This document shows, one piece after another, positions 1 through 7,879 of a stretch of 64,000 nt of DNA. Source of the DNA: Clostridia bacterium (GTDB taxonomy: Bacteria > Bacillota > Clostridia > Christensenellales > CAG-138). Location of the stretch: assembly GCA_017541305.1 (NCBI GenBank), contig JAFXZJ010000054.1, forward strand, positions 44,309 to 108,308, written 5' to 3'. The notes under the pieces are model-generated. The model had not been told where the DNA came from and ran no database searches. It saw only the letters and a list, made by a program, of their open reading frames with translations. A program made the position numbers and the translations under genes. Each line of letters begins with the position of its first letter. Position 1 is the first letter of the stretch.

Positions 1-37
1 GATGGGATCGTAATTCCCATTTGGTGAAATATCGACG

Positions 38-163
38 TTAGGTAATGCCGTTACGGGTCGTTTTGTCAAATGTATTCGTCAGCGTGCCGGAATGAGCAAA
101 GGTCGGAAAGCAAATCGTTATGCTTAAAGCAATCAGCACAATAAAAGCTATTACCTTTTTCAT
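38..163 (-). CDS. Short exported ORF, third gene of the ECF sigma operon (possibly frameshifted)
   Basis: A 41-residue ORF starts 5 bases after the stop of the anti-sigma-like gene, with an AGGTGAG ribosome site lying across that stop. The first ~23 residues form a classic signal peptide (MKK, hydrophobic run, CFPTFAHS), so export is expected. The frame ends at TAA after a polar tail. An overlapping frame stays open to the window edge and would read NVDISPNGNYDPI, which looks more like a folded extracytoplasmic protein. The gene may therefore be longer and broken by a frameshift or sequencing error, or it may genuinely encode a tiny peptide. Family unknown; the translation start is well supported, the end is not. 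Confidence 0.5.
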   Translation of the reverse strand: MKKVIAFIVLIALSITICFPTFAHSGTLTNTFDKTTRNGIT

Positions 164-168
164 ACGGA

Positions 169-1134
169 TCACTCACCTTTGATCAGATCATTGAGCAGCT
201 CATCCATATCCTCGAAGCTGTAGACTCGCATAGGCGCACCCTGCGGAACATTCTGAAGCCTGTCTGTGTCGTGGGTAAACAGCTCGATGCTCTTTGCAAG
301 CTCGCCGTCCTGCTTGTCGATGTATTCGATAAGCTCGCTTATTAGCTCGGTGCTGTACTGATCAGTGAGTTTCGCTTCCTTCTTTTCTCTCGTCGCGCTG
401 CTGATCTCGCCGACCTGATCTATCAGGTAATCGTTTCCCGCCTTATCCTGCGCATAGAAAAGATATCCCGTTCCATACGTCATCATGACATATGCATTCT
501 CATGACGCTGTACGCCTTCATCCCAATCATCCCATACATTCAGAAATACAAGAAGCTTGTTGCCGTAGGTGAACAGCGGAGTGTTATACATCGAAAAGCT
601 CGAATTCGCTTCCTGACGGAGAACTATCTTTTCGGGGAGCTCGCCCTTATACACCTTATCGACCGAAGCCTCGAAGAAAGTGCAAAACATGCACTCCGAA
701 AGCCAGTCCTCCACCGTTACCAGACAGACGGCGTCCGCTTTTTCGAACGCCGATACGAAGCCCAAGAAATACTCCGGGTTGCTGCAGCCGTGAGCTTGGC
801 CGTTCGGCTTGCGAACCGGTGCAAATACCGCGTCGGCGGGTATTTCCGCAGGCTCCATCCACGCCTTTACGGGATCCTTCGCCGCTTCGGCAGGAGCAGC
901 TTCGATCTGCGCGGGCGGAAGCACGTCGCCCTTGGCGGAGGATGTGAGCATAAGTCCTACGCCGATCACGATGACCAGCGCGGCGGCTATCGCAATGCGA
1001 AGGACGTGCTTGGAGCTGAATACGAGCGCCTTTGCTTTTGCTTTGGGCGCGGCGGTGCGAAGGTTTTTTGCGGAGCGGTCATAGAGCTCCTCGTCGATAT
1101 CACCGATGGCATCTATGATAGTATCGGCATTCAT
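169..1134 (-). CDS. Membrane-anchored anti-sigma-factor-like protein
   Basis: A 321-residue single-pass protein. Residues 1-25 (MNADTIIDAIGDIDEELYDR) match the short cytoplasmic segment found in clostridial proteins encoded directly after ECF sigma factors and presumed to hold the sigma factor. Residues 46-64 are a hydrophobic transmembrane helix, and the rest should be outside the cell. The external part (about residues 120-220) holds a beta-rich module with the pattern ADAV-x-VTVE ... SVDKVYKGEL ... YGNKLLVFL. The same pattern recurs in the exported proteins at 21,802 and 34,977. Its ATG overlaps the sigma-factor stop (ATGA), so the two are translationally coupled. The anti-sigma role is inferred from position and the N-terminal pattern; sequence does not show direct binding. 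Confidence 0.7.
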   Translation of the reverse strand: MNADTIIDAIGDIDEELYDRSAKNLRTAAPKAKAKALVFSSKHVLRIAIAAALVIVIGVGLMLTSSAKGDVLPPAQIEAAPAEAAKDPVKAWMEPAEIPADAVFAPVRKPNGQAHGCSNPEYFLGFVSAFEKADAVCLVTVEDWLSECMFCTFFEASVDKVYKGELPEKIVLRQEANSSFSMYNTPLFTYGNKLLVFLNVWDDWDEGVQRHENAYVMMTYGTGYLFYAQDKAGNDYLIDQVGEISSATREKKEAKLTDQYSTELISELIEYIDKQDGELAKSIELFTHDTDRLQNVPQGAPMRVYSFEDMDELLNDLIKGE

Positions 1135-1691
1135 TGATAAAATCCCCTTTCGATAAGATATTTTTGGAGTTTTTTGAGTATTTTGCGCATCTGGGTATGC
1201 ACGTTGTTCCTGGTTTTTCCGTGTTTGAGCGCGATCTCGGCGGGCTTTTCGAAATACCAGAAGAAGTCGATGAACATCTCGCGCTGCCCATCCGGCAGGC
1301 CGCGTATGAATTCGCTTATGACCTCCGACAGCTCGTGCGTGACGGCCTCGTCCTCGGGGTTGCCGTGGGGGGAAACGATCTCGCCTATCTCGGAAAAGGC
1401 AAGCTCCGCCGCGCCCCCGCCGCGCTTTTCGGCGGTGAAGCTTCGGTATCTGTTAAGCGCCGCGTTGCGGGTGAGCCTGGCAAGATACGCGCCGAGACGC
1501 TTTGGCTTTGCCTCGGGAACGGTCTGCCACGCGGTGAGGAGCGCGTCGGAAACGCACTCCTCAACGTCCCGCGGGTCGTTAAGGATATTGGAGGCGACGG
1601 AACGGCAGTAATTTCCGTAAAGCCTGTCGGCCTCGGCGGATGCGGAAGGATCGCCCGAATAATACAGGGCGAGCACCTCTTCGTCATTCAA
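1131..1691 (-). CDS. ECF-type RNA polymerase sigma factor
   Basis: A 186-residue sigma-70 family protein with region 2 (about residues 20-95, including DVEECVSDALLTAWQ and a LARLTRNAALNRYR segment) and region 4 (about 125-180, ending in a helix-turn-helix with KTRNNVHTQMRKILKKL). It lacks regions 1 and 3, as expected for group IV factors. The start is TTG at 1689-1691: an AAGGAGG site lies 9 bases upstream and the nearby ATG is out of frame. It heads a three-gene unit with a membrane partner and a short exported ORF, so it probably relays an envelope signal. ECF operons are commonly autoregulated, but no promoter motif could be identified here. Its target regulon is not evident. Confidence 0.9.
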   Translation of the reverse strand: MNDEEVLALYYSGDPSASAEADRLYGNYCRSVASNILNDPRDVEECVSDALLTAWQTVPEAKPKRLGAYLARLTRNAALNRYRSFTAEKRGGGAAELAFSEIGEIVSPHGNPEDEAVTHELSEVISEFIRGLPDGQREMFIDFFWYFEKPAEIALKHGKTRNNVHTQMRKILKKLQKYLIERGFYQ

Positions 1692-1845
1692 TCGGCGTTA
1701 CCTCCTTGCTGATGGTTTGAAAGAGCTCTTCACCTATAAAGACACTTTTTTTGCCCAAAAGTAAACGCATTTTGAGCAAAATCCAAAATATATTTTTTCG
1801 GGCGTCAATATATTTTATTTTCGGCTTTTTCCGGGGCGCTTTAAG

Positions 1846-1854
1846 TGCTATAAT
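1846..1854 (+). promoter_or_regulatory. Extended -10 promoter for the 2-oxoacid oxidoreductase operon
   Basis: TGCTATAAT is a perfect extended -10 element. The -35 region 17 bases upstream (TTTTTC) is poor, which is tolerated when the TG extension is present. The leader to the ferredoxin ATG is about 75 bases and ends in ATCAAGGAGG. Confidence 0.65.
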
Positions 1855-1932
1855 GGAAGTTGGAATAAAGGGATTTTTGCGCCCTTTCGCGATGGGCACA
1901 GAAACCTTAATATCAAGGAGGTCATATCGCTT

Positions 1933-2145
1933 ATGGTATCCAAAGTAACCGTTGACGAGAACCGCTGCAAGGGCTGCGGACTGTGCGTCAGAGCATGTCC
2001 GAAGAAGATCATGCAGATCTCGAAAACCAAGCTCAATGAAAAGGGCTATCACCCCGCCGAGTGCATCGACCAGGCCGCCTGCATAGGCTGCGCGTCCTGC
2101 GCGTGGACCTGCCCCGACACGGTCATCACCGTCGAGAAAGAGTAA
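1933..2145 (+). CDS. 2-oxoacid:ferredoxin oxidoreductase, delta (2x[4Fe-4S] ferredoxin) subunit
   Basis: A 70-residue bacterial-type ferredoxin with two CxxCxxCxxxCP clusters (CKGCGLCVRACPKK and CIGCASCAWTCPDT). In four-subunit oxidoreductases of the pyruvate/2-oxoisovalerate/2-oxoglutarate family this subunit carries electrons from the thiamine enzyme to soluble ferredoxin. It is the first gene of the operon, 12 bases before the alpha subunit. The AAGGAGG site precedes the ATG by about 11 bases. Cytoplasmic. Confidence 0.9.
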   Translation: MVSKVTVDENRCKGCGLCVRACPKKIMQISKTKLNEKGYHPAECIDQAACIGCASCAWTCPDTVITVEKE

Positions 2146-2157
2146 GGAGGAAAGACC

Positions 2158-3225
2158 ATGGCAAAGAAACTAATGAAGGGCTGCGAAGCCATTGCCGAAG
2201 CCGCCATCCAGGCCGGCTGCCGTTTCTTCTTCGGCTATCCCATTACTCCCCAGAACGACATCCCCGAGTATATGTCCGCCCGTATGCCCAAGGTGGGAGG
2301 CTGCTTCCTCCAGGCTGAAAGCGAAGTTGCCGCGATCAACATGGTTTACGGCGCTGCCGCTGCCGGCGCAAGGGTAATGACAAGCTCCTCCTCGCCGGGA
2401 GTATCCTTAAAGCAGGAAGGCATCAGCTATATCGCCGGCGCCGAGCTGCCCTGCGTTGTATGCAACATGATGCGCGGCGGCCCCGGTCTGGGCTCCATTC
2501 AGCCCTCTCAGGGCGACTACTTCCAGGCCACCAAGGGCGGCGGTCACGGTGATTATCACCTGATCGTGCTTGCTCCCTCCTCCGTGCAGGAAGCCGTCGA
2601 TCTCATGCACAACGCATTCGACCTTGCGGATATTTACCGCACCCCCGTCATGCTGCTTGCCGACGGCATCATCGGTCAGATGATGGAGCCCGTTGAGTTC
2701 CACGAGCACGAAGCCCGCGAGCTTCCCGAGAAGCCCTGGGCCGTTACCGGCTATGATCCCAACGGCACCCGCAAGCGCGCCATAGTCAACTCCCTCTATA
2801 TCGAGGTGGACGAGCTGCAGGAAATGAACGACCGTCTCCAGGCCCGCTATAAGGAGATCCAGGAGAAGGAAGTTATGGTCGAGAAGTATAAGACCGAAGG
2901 CGCCGAGGTCATCATCTGCGCTTACGGCACCGTTGCCCGTATCTGCAAGAGCGCGATCGCTCTGTGCGAGGAGAAGGGCGTGAAGGTCGGTCTTGTTCGT
3001 CCCATCACCATTTGGCCCTTCCCCGAAAAGGAGCTGAAGGAGGTCATGGCTCAGGATTCCGTCAAGCGCGAGCTGACGGTTGAGATCAGCGCCGGCCAGA
3101 TGCACGAGGACGTACGCCTTGCCATCAACGGCGCAAAGCCCACTGACTTCTACGGCAAGCCCGGCAGCTATACTCCCACCGCGGAGGAGATCGCCGATTA
3201 TATTCTCAAGACGAGGGAGGCGTAA
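2158..3225 (+). CDS. vorB: 2-oxoacid:ferredoxin oxidoreductase, alpha subunit (VorB-type)
   Basis: A 355-residue alpha subunit. It opens with the conserved GCEAIAEAAIQAGCRFFFGY-PITPQ segment, followed by QAESEVAAINMVYGAA, SSSPGVSLKQEG and GPGLGSIQPSQGD, the pyrimidine-binding half of a split thiamine-diphosphate enzyme. The C-terminal domain (about 245-350) has the transketolase C-like fold signature VIICAYGTVARI. Members with this subunit order are usually annotated as 3-methyl-2-oxobutanoate or 2-oxoglutarate oxidoreductase; sequence alone does not fix the 2-oxoacid used. The enzyme decarboxylates a 2-oxoacid to acyl-CoA with reduction of ferredoxin, a key fermentative step in anaerobes. 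A GGAGG site lies 9 bases before the ATG. Confidence 0.9.
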   Translation: MAKKLMKGCEAIAEAAIQAGCRFFFGYPITPQNDIPEYMSARMPKVGGCFLQAESEVAAINMVYGAAAAGARVMTSSSSPGVSLKQEGISYIAGAELPCVVCNMMRGGPGLGSIQPSQGDYFQATKGGGHGDYHLIVLAPSSVQEAVDLMHNAFDLADIYRTPVMLLADGIIGQMMEPVEFHEHEARELPEKPWAVTGYDPNGTRKRAIVNSLYIEVDELQEMNDRLQARYKEIQEKEVMVEKYKTEGAEVIICAYGTVARICKSAIALCEEKGVKVGLVRPITIWPFPEKELKEVMAQDSVKRELTVEISAGQMHEDVRLAINGAKPTDFYGKPGSYTPTAEEIADYILKTREA

Positions 3226-3229
3226 TAAA

Positions 3230-3973
<744 letters not shown>

Positions 3974-3985
3974 GGAGGACTGAAT

Positions 3986-4534
3986 ATGCTTTGGACTAAC
4001 ATTTTCGCAGGTTTCGGCGGTCAGGGCGTTCTGCTCATCGGCCAGCTCCTTGCTTACGCAGGCATGTATGAGGGCAAGAACGTTTCTTGGCTGCCCTCCT
4101 ACGGTCCCGAAATGCGCGGAGGCACCGCCAACTGCTCCGTCGTGGTTTCCGACGAGCCCGTTGCTTCCCCCTGCATCAACATGGCCAACTGCGTTATCGC
4201 CATGAACCGTCCCTCCCTTGACAAGTTCGAGGCGAACGTGCTTCCCGGCGGCAAGCTGTTCATCAACAGCTCCATCATCGACAAGAAGGCCACCCGCACA
4301 GATATCGACGTTTACTACGTTCCCTGCAACGAGATCGCCGATTCCCTCAACAATCCCAAGGTCGGCAACATGGCTATGCTCGGCGCATACCTTGAGGCCA
4401 CCAAGGCGGTCGATTCCAAGAGCGTTCTTGACGCCCTGCTCTATAAGCTCGGCGAAAAGAAGGCCCATCTCATTCCCCTGAATGAGCAGGCCATCGAGCT
4501 GGGCAAGGCTTCCGTAAGGGATCAGATCAAGTAA
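3986..4534 (+). CDS. 2-oxoacid:ferredoxin oxidoreductase, gamma subunit
   Basis: A 182-residue gamma subunit. The N-terminus [20 protein letters not shown] and the [19 protein letters not shown] segment are hallmarks of the catalytic gamma domain, which contacts CoA and closes the four-subunit enzyme. The gene is last in the delta-alpha-beta-gamma operon, 12 bases behind beta with a perfect AGGAGG site, and is followed by a strong terminator. Confidence 0.92.
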   Translation: MLWTNIFAGFGGQGVLLIGQLLAYAGMYEGKNVSWLPSYGPEMRGGTANCSVVVSDEPVASPCINMANCVIAMNRPSLDKFEANVLPGGKLFINSSIIDKKATRTDIDVYYVPCNEIADSLNNPKVGNMAMLGAYLEATKAVDSKSVLDALLYKLGEKKAHLIPLNEQAIELGKASVRDQIK

Positions 4535-4550
4535 TTTGGGTTTTATGAAA

Positions 4551-4586
4551 AAAGGGCAGGCCCTGCGGCTTGCCCTTTGGTTTTTC
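4551..4586 (+). terminator. Rho-independent terminator of the oxidoreductase operon
   Basis: AAAGGGCAGGCC pairs with GGCTTGCCCTTT (12 bp, one G-U) around a CTGC loop, followed by GGTTTTT. Confidence 0.9.
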
Positions 4587-4600
4587 GGGAAAGGATCGAT

Positions 4601-5446
4601 ATGCTCTATCTCGTCATCGCCGTGGTCATGAGCTCGCTCGTGGCGATAATCATGCGGCTTTCGGAAAAGCACGTGACGAATAACTTCGCAATGTTTTCGG
4701 CGAATTATTTTGTGTGCGCGCTGATCGCGTTCCTCTTTGCAAAAAACAAGAACGTGTTTGCCCCGCACGACGGGCTGACTTTCGCGCTGCTGCTTGGGCT
4801 TGTGAGCGGGTGCCTTTATCTTGTAAGCTTCATGCTTTTAAAGCGGAGCATAAGCAAAAACGGCGTGGTGCTGGCCTCGGTATTCATGAAGCTGGGCGTG
4901 CTGATACCCGCGATCATGGCGATCGTATTCTTCGGCGAAGCTCCCACGTGGCTGCAGATAACGGGCTTTGTGCTTGCGGCGGCGGCGATACTGGTGATCT
5001 ATCTTGAGCCGGGAGCGGACAAGCGCGCGCACGGCTCCGCCTTCATCTGGCTGATACTGCTGCTGATCGTGAGCGGCCTGACCGAATCCATGGCGAACAT
5101 CTATGAAAATCTGGGGGATCCCGGTATAAAGGACAACTTCCTCTTCTTCAATTTCGCCGTCGCTCTGCTGCTTGCGCTTTCGGTCACGCTGATCAAGCGG
5201 GATCCGGTGACGTCCAAGGACGTCCTGTTCGGCGTGCTGATAGGCGTGCCGAATTATTTCTGCACGCGCTTTTTGCTGCTTTCGCTGGGGCAGCTTCCCG
5301 CCGTGGTCGTTTACCCCATATATAACGTCGGCGCGATAATACTCATCGGCCTGGCCGGCATATTCCTTTTCAAGGAAAAGCTTGGCGCAAGGAAGGCGAC
5401 AGGCTACGGGCTGATCATCGCCGCGCTCGTGCTGCTGAATATTTAG
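4601..5446 (+). CDS. EamA/DMT-family membrane transporter
   Basis: A 281-residue hydrophobic protein with about ten predicted transmembrane helices arranged as two EamA repeats (roughly 1-140 and 150-281). It has the short charged loops typical of the drug/metabolite transporter superfamily and a C-terminal LFKEKLGARKATGYGLII segment typical of the second repeat. The ATG at 4601 was preferred over an in-frame TTG within the terminator because GAAAGGA lies 6 bases upstream. The substrate cannot be predicted; relatives move amino acids, nucleosides or metabolites. It sits alone behind the oxidoreductase terminator. A second, more distant family member lies at 54,290. Confidence 0.8.
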   Translation: MLYLVIAVVMSSLVAIIMRLSEKHVTNNFAMFSANYFVCALIAFLFAKNKNVFAPHDGLTFALLLGLVSGCLYLVSFMLLKRSISKNGVVLASVFMKLGVLIPAIMAIVFFGEAPTWLQITGFVLAAAAILVIYLEPGADKRAHGSAFIWLILLLIVSGLTESMANIYENLGDPGIKDNFLFFNFAVALLLALSVTLIKRDPVTSKDVLFGVLIGVPNYFCTRFLLLSLGQLPAVVVYPIYNVGAIILIGLAGIFLFKEKLGARKATGYGLIIAALVLLNI

Positions 5447-5997
5447 CGGCCCGTTGGGATCTGCCGCCGCACGGCAAGCGCTTCGCTCCTTTCGGCTTCG
5501 ACGGTGAGTATCGTTTCGCCGGTTCCGGCGGAGCCGATCACCCTTCCCCACGGGGATACCGCGATGGAATTTGCATAGGAAACGTAAGAACTTTTTTCGT
5601 TCCTTGCGGGGGCGCAGCCGAACGTGAACGCCTGCTCGTCCACCGCCCTTGCACGGAAGAGGAGCTCCCAGTGGAGCGGGCCCGTGGTCATATTGAACGC
5701 CGCGGGAACGAATATGAAATCCGCCCTCATCGAGCGTATGAATTCGGGGAAGCGGATATCGAAGCACACGCACACCCCGAAGCGCCCGAAGCGCGTGTTG
5801 AAAACGGTGGGCTCATCCCCTGCGGAAAGCGTTTCGGACTCGAAGAAGCGCTGCCCGCCCTCGACGTCGATATCGAAGAGATGCGCCTTGCGATGGCGCG
5901 CGGCAAGGCGCCCATCGGGATCGAAAACGAAGCTTGTATTGTAGACGCGCCCCCCTTCGAGCTCGGGCATGCTGCCGCCGATGAGATACGCGCCGGT
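5443..5997 (-). pseudogene. 5'-truncated nitrilase-family gene (copy of the one at 8,359)
   Basis: The reading frame matches residues 71 to the end of the intact nitrilase encoded at 8,359-9,129 with high identity at protein and DNA level (shared runs such as FGVC-CFDIRFP and AAFNMTTGPLHWELLFRA). The Lys and Cys of the catalytic triad remain, but the first 70 residues, with the catalytic Glu, are gone. Upstream the frame meets TAA at 6019-6021, right behind the stop of the ferredoxin gene. The first ATG (5968-5970) has no ribosome site. A truncated duplicate that is no longer functional is the simplest reading. Its end touches the stop of the convergent EamA gene. Confidence 0.85.
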
Positions 5998-6018
5998 GCA
6001 GGTCGAGCCGCACCGGCG
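5991..6018 (-). repeat. 9-bp inverted repeat at the nitrilase truncation point
   Basis: CGCCGGTGC and GCACCGGCG flank a 10-base spacer, 7 bases after the stop of the EFR1 gene and across the point where nitrilase homology ends. There is no T-run, so it is a weak terminator candidate at best. Confidence 0.6.
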
Positions 6019-6024
6019 TTATTT

Positions 6025-6762
6025 TCATCCATCCATCTCGTTCTCGCTGACGAGCGGGCAGAAATATCTGAATTTCTTCTTGAATTTCGCAAACCTTATC
6101 GCCTTTTCGGGGCAGCGGTGATAGCAGCCGAGGCAGGCGATGCAGTTGTTTTTGAACACTATCCGCCCCTCTGAAAGCTCGATGTTTTTGACGGGGCAGA
6201 GTGAAACGCATTTGCCGCATTTGACGCAGTCGTCCGTCACCCACAGCTTTCCGCCCATCTGCCGCCAGCCGTCGCGCATTTTTTCGGAATCGCTCCTGCC
6301 GCCCTTCTTCTTTTTGGGCTCGAATTCGGCGCCGGCCCTGATTTTTTCAATGATCGCGTCAAGCCGGGACGGGGCTTTCTTCATCGTCTTTTTAACGTAC
6401 CACTGCGGCACGGAGAAGAACACCGTGAAATTTTCGACCATTTTGAGCGTGAACACGGCCTTGATATCGAGCCCCGCGTCCTTCGCCGCGTCATACGCCG
6501 CGCGGTCGGCGCCCATGACAGCGCCACCGTAGGTCATAACGATGTAAACGCTTGCGCTCGTCTTGAGCCTTCGCATGAAATCGACCGTCGGAACGGGGAG
6601 CCCCAGCGCGTATTCGGGTGTGACGATGACGACCCTGTCCGCCTCGACCGCCCCGCCGTCGTAATTCGGGATATAGGTAAGCTCCGCCTCAATCTCCTCC
6701 GCTATCCGCTTCGCCGCGTAGAAACTGTTGCCCGTGGATGAAAAATAGAATACCTGTGTCAT
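6025..6762 (-). CDS. EFR1-family flavodoxin-ferredoxin fusion protein
   Basis: A 245-residue fusion. Residues 1-~150 are flavodoxin-like, with the FMN phosphate loop FSSTGNSFYAA near the N-terminus and IVMTYGGAVMGA near residue 75. Residues ~175-225 hold two [4Fe-4S] motifs (CVKCGKCVSLCPVKN and CIACLGCYHRCPEKA). This architecture defines the EFR1 family of clostridial redox proteins; the partner reductase is unknown. An AGGGGGA ribosome site precedes the ATG. It is transcribed into the truncated nitrilase, from which it is separated only by an inverted repeat. Confidence 0.85.
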   Translation of the reverse strand: MTQVFYFSSTGNSFYAAKRIAEEIEAELTYIPNYDGGAVEADRVVIVTPEYALGLPVPTVDFMRRLKTSASVYIVMTYGGAVMGADRAAYDAAKDAGLDIKAVFTLKMVENFTVFFSVPQWYVKKTMKKAPSRLDAIIEKIRAGAEFEPKKKKGGRSDSEKMRDGWRQMGGKLWVTDDCVKCGKCVSLCPVKNIELSEGRIVFKNNCIACLGCYHRCPEKAIRFAKFKKKFRYFCPLVSENEMDG

Positions 6763-6785
6763 GATCGTATGTCCCCCTGCAGCTC

Positions 6786-6813
6786 ATTATATCATAAGCC
6801 TCCACAAAAACAA
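6786..6813 (-). promoter_or_regulatory. Likely promoter of the EFR1 gene
   Basis: TATAAT (6791-6786 on the minus strand) with TTGTTT 16 bases upstream; the leader to the ATG is about 20 bases. Confidence 0.5.
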
Positions 6814-6849
6814 ACAGCGCGATTCAAAAAAGGAAGGCGCAGAAAAGGA

Positions 6850-7095
6850 TCAATTCCTGTCCTTTGCCTTTCCAATCGTTCTCCTTTTGTCTGTTTTTAC
6901 GTTCAACACGTAATCTGCCGAAACATTATAGAATTCGCACAGCGCTAATAAGTGCCTGATCGGAAGCTCATTTGCGCAACGTTCGTATCTTGCATACATG
7001 GTTTGCGATGTGCCGATCACTTTGGCAACCTGCTCCTGCGTCAAATCATTATCTTCACGCAGGGATCTTAGAACCTTCATATAGTCATGCTGCAT
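6850..7095 (-). CDS. XRE/Cro-family helix-turn-helix regulator
   Basis: An 81-residue protein that is essentially one Cro/CI-type HTH domain. LTQEQVAKVIGTSQTMYARY gives helices 2 and 3 (residues ~19-40), followed by LPIRHLLALCEFYNVSADYVLN and a short basic tail. The ribosome site is GGGGG 8 bases before the ATG. It is divergent from the lipoprotein genes at 7,255 and 7,880. The intervening promoter carries a palindrome between -35 and -10 that is the obvious candidate operator. Such small stand-alone regulators usually act as dimeric repressors. Confidence 0.88.
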   Translation of the reverse strand: MQHDYMKVLRSLREDNDLTQEQVAKVIGTSQTMYARYERCANELPIRHLLALCEFYNVSADYVLNVKTDKRRTIGKAKDRN

Positions 7096-7159
7096 TGAAT
7101 TCCCCCTTCAAGCAATTTGCTGCTTATAGAAACAGTATATACAATGCGCAAAAAAAGTG

Positions 7160-7188
7160 TTGACAATAGTAAAGATATTTACTATAAT
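7160..7188 (+). promoter_or_regulatory. Consensus sigma-A promoter of the lipoprotein pair
   Basis: TTGACA, 17-base spacer, TATAAT: a perfect match to consensus. The spacer is largely occupied by an 8-bp palindrome (separate entry). Confidence 0.85.
7166..7185. promoter_or_regulatory. Palindromic operator candidate inside the promoter spacer
   Basis: ATAGTAAA-GATA-TTTACTAT is a perfect 8-bp inverted repeat filling the -35/-10 spacer and overlapping the first three bases of the -10 hexamer. A dimer bound here would block RNA polymerase. The neighbouring divergent XRE gene is the natural candidate binder; this is inference from position and symmetry. Confidence 0.6.
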
Positions 7189-7254
7189 TAATACGAAGAC
7201 AAAACGAACCAGATTTGTTCTGCCGATCAATTCTTTATTTTAAGGAGGGCTTCA

Positions 7255-7830
7255 ATGAGAAGGAGCATTTGCATTCTGTTGGCATTCTTGACAGTTGCTG
7301 CCATTATTCCCCTTGCTGCATGCGGGGGCATCCAGATCCCTGTCATCGACAATCAAGGCGCTTCCAGTGACAATCAAGGCACTTCTAGTGACAATCAAGG
7401 CACTTCCAGTGACAATCAAGGCGCTTCCAGTGACAATCAAGGCGCTTCCAGCGGCAATCAAGGCGCTTCCAGCGGCAATCAAAGCCCAAGTGACGGAAGT
7501 CAAGATGCTATCATTGGTGTATGGGTGATGGAAGATAATCCAGATTACACGTTGGCGGGAGAAGATATATCATATTATGACACGTGGGTTTTCAAGCCGA
7601 CAGGTATGATTATTGCAGGCGATCAATTTGATTCCAGTTCTGGTATGCTTGTTTGTGACAGCATGCATGACGGTAGTTGGGAAAAGCAGGGAAATAGTTA
7701 TCATATAAAGGTATACTTTAGTAAAGTAGACTGGATCGGAACTGGAAGTATCACAGCCTCAGGAGCCATTCAAAAGCTGACATTAACCCTTAACGACGGG
7801 AAATCTGTTATTTTCACACGGAATGACTGA
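7255..7830 (+). CDS. Lipoprotein with heptapeptide-repeat linker and small beta domain
   Basis: A 191-residue protein. Residues 1-23 are a lipoprotein signal ending in the lipobox IPLAAC (Cys23). Residues ~32-80 are a linker of about seven tandem copies of DNQGASS, encoded by a 21-bp DNA repeat. The C-terminal ~110 residues (from DAIIGVWV) form a compact beta-rich domain resembling lipocalin-like domains, with the pattern GxWxxxGNxY and LTLNDG near the end. That domain is clearly related to the protein encoded immediately downstream. Promoter is consensus with an operator-like palindrome; the ribosome site is AAGGAGG. Anchored on the outer face of the membrane; function unknown. Confidence 0.8.
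   Translation: MRRSICILLAFLTVAAIIPLAACGGIQIPVIDNQGASSDNQGTSSDNQGTSSDNQGASSDNQGASSGNQGASSGNQSPSDGSQDAIIGVWVMEDNPDYTLAGEDISYYDTWVFKPTGMIIAGDQFDSSSGMLVCDSMHDGSWEKQGNSYHIKVYFSKVDWIGTGSITASGAIQKLTLTLNDGKSVIFTRND
7348..7494 (+). repeat. 21-bp tandem repeat encoding DNQGASS units
   Basis: Seven consecutive 21-bp units; the first five begin GACAATCAAGGC, the last two begin GGCAAT and the final one is degenerate. Unit differences are mostly single-base (GCT/ACT, TCC/TCT, AGT/AGC). The repeat keeps the reading frame, so copy-number change would only lengthen or shorten the linker. Confidence 0.95.
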
Positions 7831-7879
7831 TATTGTTTGTGGGATATGATTTATCAATGTCGTTTGGAGGTGTTCGAAA

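Noticed and set aside
1684-2052. 122-codon minus-strand frame through the ferredoxin promoter
   Set aside because: It crosses the extended -10 promoter, antisense to the ferredoxin gene, with no ribosome site or homology-like content.
7348-7494. Tandem repeat as a CRISPR array
   Set aside because: Units are contiguous with no spacers and lie in frame within a lipoprotein gene.
7252-7503. Minus-strand ALIVTGS repeat ORF
   Set aside because: Shadow of the 21-bp repeat in the plus-strand lipoprotein gene.
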